Source of the DNA: Wolinella sp052170135
GTDB taxonomy: Bacteria; Campylobacterota; Campylobacteria; Campylobacterales; Helicobacteraceae
Assembly (NCBI GenBank): GCA_052170135.1
Contig: JBQNBC010000004.1
Span: 1 to 64,000 of the forward strand
Length of the DNA: 64,000 nt
Direction: 5' to 3'
The notes under the pieces were generated by a model. That model searched no databases. It saw nothing but the letters and a program-made list of their open reading frames with translations, and had not been told where the DNA came from. Shown here in pieces: positions 60,774 to 64,000 of the stretch. Made by a program: the position numbers and the translations under genes. The stretch's first letter is position 1; each line of letters starts with the position of its first letter.

Positions 60774-62548
60774 TGGAGATGGTGAAATTTCTCGATTTGC
60801 ATGCACAATATTTAGAAATCAAGGGAGAGATAGATGAGGCGATCGCCGGTGTCATCTCGGAGAGTGCATTTGTGGGCGGGAGATTTGTCCAGAGGTTTGA
60901 GCGTGAGTTTGCGGATTTTATTGGGGTGAAATATGCACTTGGCGTGGCAAATGGAACCGATGCGCTTGAAATTGCACTTGAGGCATTAGAGCTACCAGAA
61001 GAATCAGAGGTGCTAGTGCCAGCAAATAGCTTTGCCGCAAGCGCAGAAGCCGTGATCAGGAATCGCCTAAAGGTCGTTTTTGTCGATTGTGATGATAGCT
61101 ACACGATGGATATAGACGACATGCGTGCGAAAATCACACAAAATACGCGCGCTATAATCCCTGTACATCTCTATGGACAGCCTGCTGATATGGATGCGAT
61201 TATGTCGATTGCAAGAGAGAAGAATCTAAAAGTCATTGAGGACTGCGCACAGGCACATGGTGCGAAGTACAATGGAAACAAGGTTGGAGCAATCGGCGAT
61301 GTTGGATGTTTTAGCTTTTATCCAGGGAAGAATCTAGGTGCTTATGGCGATGGGGGTATGATTGTTAGTAATGATTTGGAGCTTATTGCGCGATGTACCG
61401 AGATAGCGCATCATGGCGCGATAGAAAAGTACCATCATCTAAGAATTGGACGTAATAGTCGTTTAGATGGGTTACAAGCGGCGATTCTTAGTGTGAAGTT
61501 GCGACACTTAAAAGAGTGGACGTGCAAAAGGCAAGAGATAGCGAGAATCTATATGGAGAGGCTTGGCAATAAAGATGGTATCGCATTGCCAAAGGTGCGC
61601 GAGCTTTGTGAATGTGTTTGGCATCTGTTTGTGATTCGATTAAATGGTAATGCAAGTGAGCTGGCACAATATCTAAGAGAACAAGGCATAGAGAGCGGAT
61701 ACCACTATCCAATCGCGCTTCCAAACCAGCAGGCTTTCAAACAGAATCCTAGCGTGAAGAGTTGCACGACTTTGCGTGCATGTGAGTGGGATTCTCATAT
61801 TATTTCACTTCCGATGGGTGAACATTTAGGTAGAGCGCAGGCAGAGCGCGTGGTTGAAGCAGTTTTATCTTGGCTAGAGAGAGAGGATTCTTGGTTTGAT
61901 TCCCTTTGTAAAAAAATCGAGAGTCATAGAGAAAATCTCATCGCGCAAAGAAGGATTTTACGTGTGATTGACTATGGAGCTGGCGATCCAAAAGCTCCGC
62001 GCACAAAAGAGCTGATGGCAAAAGGCGTGGAGGTAATGAGTGATACAAGTAAAATGGCGAGAATCGGGCTAAAAGGCGAGTCGCTAAAGCTCGTGCTAGA
62101 GACGCTAAAAGCGCAAAATGCGCGCACGATTCTCGAGCTTGGGACGTGTTGTGGATTTTCTAGTAGCTATATGAGCCACATCGCACCACAAGCGAAAATA
62201 CACACAATCGAAGGTTCGCCAGAGATAGCAGACGTGGCAAAAGATACGCACGAGGCGTTGGGGTGTGCGAATATAGAGCGGCATGTTGGGCGATTTGTAG
62301 ATGTGCTGCCTACACTCTTGGGCGAGGTTATGCCTATTGATTTTGCTTTTGTTGATGGGCATCACGACAGGGACGCGACTATCGAATACTTTAGGCAGAT
62401 TCTTCCATTTATGGCAGAGCGTGGGATTATGGTTTTTGATGATATTTCGTGGAGTGAAGGCATGAAAGAGGCATGGAAAACCATCTTAGAATCAGGCGCA
62501 TATCAGAATGCAGAGGAAGATGGCAAAGTAGGGATTTTATGGCTGTAA
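60773..62548 (+). CDS. Fusion of sugar aminotransferase and SAM methyltransferase
   Basis: 591 residues from GTG 60773 with AAGGAGG upstream. Residues 1-370 are a DegT/WbpE-type aminotransferase: ANGTDALEIALEALELP, VIEDCAQAHGAKYNG, and the PLP lysine in SFYPGKNLGAYGDGG. Residues 375-591 form a class I methyltransferase like catechol/caffeoyl-CoA O-methyltransferases: RTILELGTCCGFSSSYM, IHTIEGSPEIADVAK, DFAFVDGHHDRDATIEYF. No internal stop or poly-tract at the joint. Amination and methylation may thus act in one enzyme on the second sugar. Confidence 0.85.
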   Translation: MEMVKFLDLHAQYLEIKGEIDEAIAGVISESAFVGGRFVQRFEREFADFIGVKYALGVANGTDALEIALEALELPEESEVLVPANSFAASAEAVIRNRLKVVFVDCDDSYTMDIDDMRAKITQNTRAIIPVHLYGQPADMDAIMSIAREKNLKVIEDCAQAHGAKYNGNKVGAIGDVGCFSFYPGKNLGAYGDGGMIVSNDLELIARCTEIAHHGAIEKYHHLRIGRNSRLDGLQAAILSVKLRHLKEWTCKRQEIARIYMERLGNKDGIALPKVRELCECVWHLFVIRLNGNASELAQYLREQGIESGYHYPIALPNQQAFKQNPSVKSCTTLRACEWDSHIISLPMGEHLGRAQAERVVEAVLSWLEREDSWFDSLCKKIESHRENLIAQRRILRVIDYGAGDPKAPRTKELMAKGVEVMSDTSKMARIGLKGESLKLVLETLKAQNARTILELGTCCGFSSSYMSHIAPQAKIHTIEGSPEIADVAKDTHEALGCANIERHVGRFVDVLPTLLGEVMPIDFAFVDGHHDRDATIEYFRQILPFMAERGIMVFDDISWSEGMKEAWKTILESGAYQNAEEDGKVGILWL

Positions 62549-62756
62549 TCTCCACGTACCACAGGAGATAATCTACAAAACTCCAGCGATATGGGTAATT
62601 TGGTCATTTTGGGTGTAGCTTTTGCATTAGCAGAAGTGTGCGTGCGTATAGAGCCGATAAAGCGTGTAAGAATCGAAAGCAGAGATGTTTTTGGAATTTT
62701 TAGCAGATAGCTATGATGAGGTTATTGGGCTTTTGATTGGGATCTCTTTGAGTTAA
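62549..62756 (+). pseudogene. Decayed ORF fragment after the fusion gene
   Basis: The frame after the stop reads TTGDNLQNSSDMGNLVILG and then VRIEPIKRVRIESRDVF, and continues in the next frame as FLADSYDEVIGLLIGISL before TAA at 62754-62756. The two halves read like one protein split by a frameshift near 62690. The parent gene is not recognised. The remaining part of the gap 62549-62909 shows nothing else. Confidence 0.35.
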
Positions 62757-62909
62757 ATTTCATTGGGCTTTTAGGGTAAAGCGAAGTGGTAGTTATGGCT
62801 TTAGATTAAGCAGAATAGGATCTATGCGATTGGTCTAGTGCTTCACAGGTTAATAGAGGGCGTTTTTGAATCTTTTAGTCGTATTTGTGCGCGCAAAACA
62901 AGAGGGGAT

Positions 62910-63452
62910 ATGGCAATAGAATCTGGAGTTGTAGTTTGGATTATGGGGCTTGCTGGAAGTGGGAAAAGTACGCTAGCAAGGGCGGTATACGAGGAGCTAA
63001 AGCCAAAAATGGGCTCACTTGTGTATCTTGATGGCGATGAGATGCGTGACATATTTGAGAGTTATGAATACGATAAAGAATCGCGCATAAAGATTGCAAA
63101 TCGTCGCGCTTTGTTATGCTCGCTTCTGGCATCTCAAGGGGTAAGCGTGATAACTTCGGCTATTTCGATGTTTAATGAGAGTTATGAGTTCAATAGAGCG
63201 CATATTTCAAAACTAATCGAAATCTATGTGAAATGCGACATAAAGGAGCTATATCGACGCGACCAAAAGAATCTATATACAAAAGCATCTCGAGGCGAGA
63301 TTTTTGATGTTGTTGGTATTGATATAGCTTTTGATGAGCCGCGTGCTGATTTGGTTATAGAAAATAGTCTATTTGGCGATATAGGGCAAAAGCGCGACAA
63401 GATTATTGATGAAATTTTAAAAAGGAGCTTTGATGAAACAAGGGGATTTTAG
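62910..63452 (+). CDS. CysC-like kinase, possible cytidine diphosphoramidate kinase
   Basis: 180 residues from ATG 62910 with AGAGGGGAT upstream. P-loop WIMGLAGSGKSTLARAVYE, LDGDEMRDIFESYEYDKESR, and DQKNLYTKASRGEIFDVVGI resemble APS kinase but match better my memory of Campylobacter Cj1415, which phosphorylates cytidine diphosphoramidate in O-methyl phosphoramidate capsule modification. No sulfate-activation genes are nearby. It overlaps the next gene by 20 bases. Confidence 0.75.
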   Translation: MAIESGVVVWIMGLAGSGKSTLARAVYEELKPKMGSLVYLDGDEMRDIFESYEYDKESRIKIANRRALLCSLLASQGVSVITSAISMFNESYEFNRAHISKLIEIYVKCDIKELYRRDQKNLYTKASRGEIFDVVGIDIAFDEPRADLVIENSLFGDIGQKRDKIIDEILKRSFDETRGF

Positions 63453-64000
63453 CGAGCTTGCCAAGCATTATCACCACAGACCAGCGTATAGCGAGATTCT
63501 TTTAGAGAATCTATTGAGGATTGTAAATTTCCAAGGGTATTCGCGTGAGGAGCTACGTGTAGCAGAGGTGGGGGCTGGCACTGGCAAGATGACAATGATG
63601 TTAGCAAATATGGGACTAAAAATCGACGCTGTTGAACCAAATGAAAATATGATGAATGAAGGCATGAGTGCACTAAAAGAGGTGCAAAATGTAAAATGGT
63701 TTCGGGGGGGGGGTGAGGATATACCTCTAAATGCCAAAACTTATGACTGGGCTATCATGGCTAGTAGCTTTCACTGGACTGATCCTGCACGCTCACTTCC
63801 TGAGTTTGCGAGAATCTTAAAAGATGGCGGCTATTTTAGTGCGATCTGGAATCCGCGACACATTGTCCAAGGGACGATATTTTATGAGATTGAAGAGGAG
63901 ATTAAGCGTATGATCCCGTCTCTTAATCGTGTCTCAAGTGGTGTGCAAAATACAAAAAATTGGACGGAAGTTTTAGAATCTACGGGCGATTTTTGCGACT
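63433..64000 (+). CDS. Phase-variable methyltransferase, partial at window end
   Basis: Open from ATG 63433 (AAAGGAG upstream) to the window end, 189 codons seen. GDFSELAKHYHHRPAYSEIL, motif I VAEVGAGTGKMTMMLANMG, DAVEPNENMMNEG, and AIMASSFHWTDPARSLPEFA are typical of the methyltransferases near the Campylobacter MeOPN genes (Cj1419/Cj1420 type, from memory). A run of ten G codes Arg-Gly-Gly-Gly and is in frame here, so the gene is on. Confidence 0.82.
   Translation, partial: MKQGDFSELAKHYHHRPAYSEILLENLLRIVNFQGYSREELRVAEVGAGTGKMTMMLANMGLKIDAVEPNENMMNEGMSALKEVQNVKWFRGGGEDIPLNAKTYDWAIMASSFHWTDPARSLPEFARILKDGGYFSAIWNPRHIVQGTIFYEIEEEIKRMIPSLNRVSSGVQNTKNWTEVLESTGDFCD
63704..63713 (+). repeat. Poly-G(10) tract in the terminal methyltransferase
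   Basis: Ten consecutive G inside the coding frame at about codon 91. A change of one G would truncate the enzyme, the usual mechanism of phase variation in this class. Confidence 0.9.

Overview
This window looks like a piece of an epsilonproteobacterial (Campylobacterota) chromosome, most likely a Helicobacter of the enterohepatic kind. The reasons are a flaB-type flagellin with a sigma54 promoter next to a Maf protein, an ArsRS-like two-component pair, a di-haem cytochrome c1 with petA-petB-petC order, a ccoNOQP locus followed by the DUF4006/FixH genes typical of this class, a tmRNA tag ending in APAYARVA, a CiaD-like gene, and poly-G tracts inside carbohydrate genes. The species cannot be named from the sequence alone.

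Layout. 1-1200: four tRNAs on the minus strand (Ser, Cys, Leu, Gly) and tmRNA. 1490-9700: a Mn-type superoxide dismutase with a broken leader, a periplasmic thiol-disulfide protein, the cytochrome bc1 operon, a CheW-chemoreceptor pair and a DJ-1/PfpI protein. 9880-15670: cca, arsS, arsR, a CiaD-like gene, a TPR protein, leuB and leuD. 15750-21700: a molybdate regulon (modE with a ModE operator, two binding proteins, two permeases, modD, a Mop protein and one ATPase). 21930-26990: cbb3 oxidase with assembly genes and a cysteine-rich lipoprotein. 27340-30930: ftsK and an orphan DNA methyltransferase. 31030-32760: an eroded mobile element with an integrase C-terminus, small HTH genes behind unusually good TTGACA/TATAAT promoters, and tiny ORFs. 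33100-38020: ileS with a tiny membrane gene, ppk2 and a cinA-family gene.

38136-64000 is a surface-glycan and flagellin-glycosylation island. maf and flaB read leftward. From the flaB intergenic region an almost gapless run of overlapping genes reads rightward for more than 20 kb. It holds glycosyltransferases, methyltransferases, a radical SAM/SPASM protein, two AsnB-type amidotransferases, a polysaccharide deacetylase, and two complete sets of dehydrogenase + acetyltransferase + aminotransferase like those making UDP-2,3-diacetamido-hexuronic acids. At the right edge a CysC-like kinase and a poly-G methyltransferase resemble the start of the Campylobacter O-methyl phosphoramidate genes.

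The most notable features are two adjacent glycosyltransferases sharing an identical 658-bp C-terminal block, two poly-G contingency tracts, an aminotransferase-methyltransferase fusion, a shared N-terminal module on two different enzymes, a lipoprotein with symmetric twin-CX3C cysteine hairpins, and the HTH array beside an integrase scar. Everything was read by eye. Family assignments rest on motifs and memory, not on database searches.
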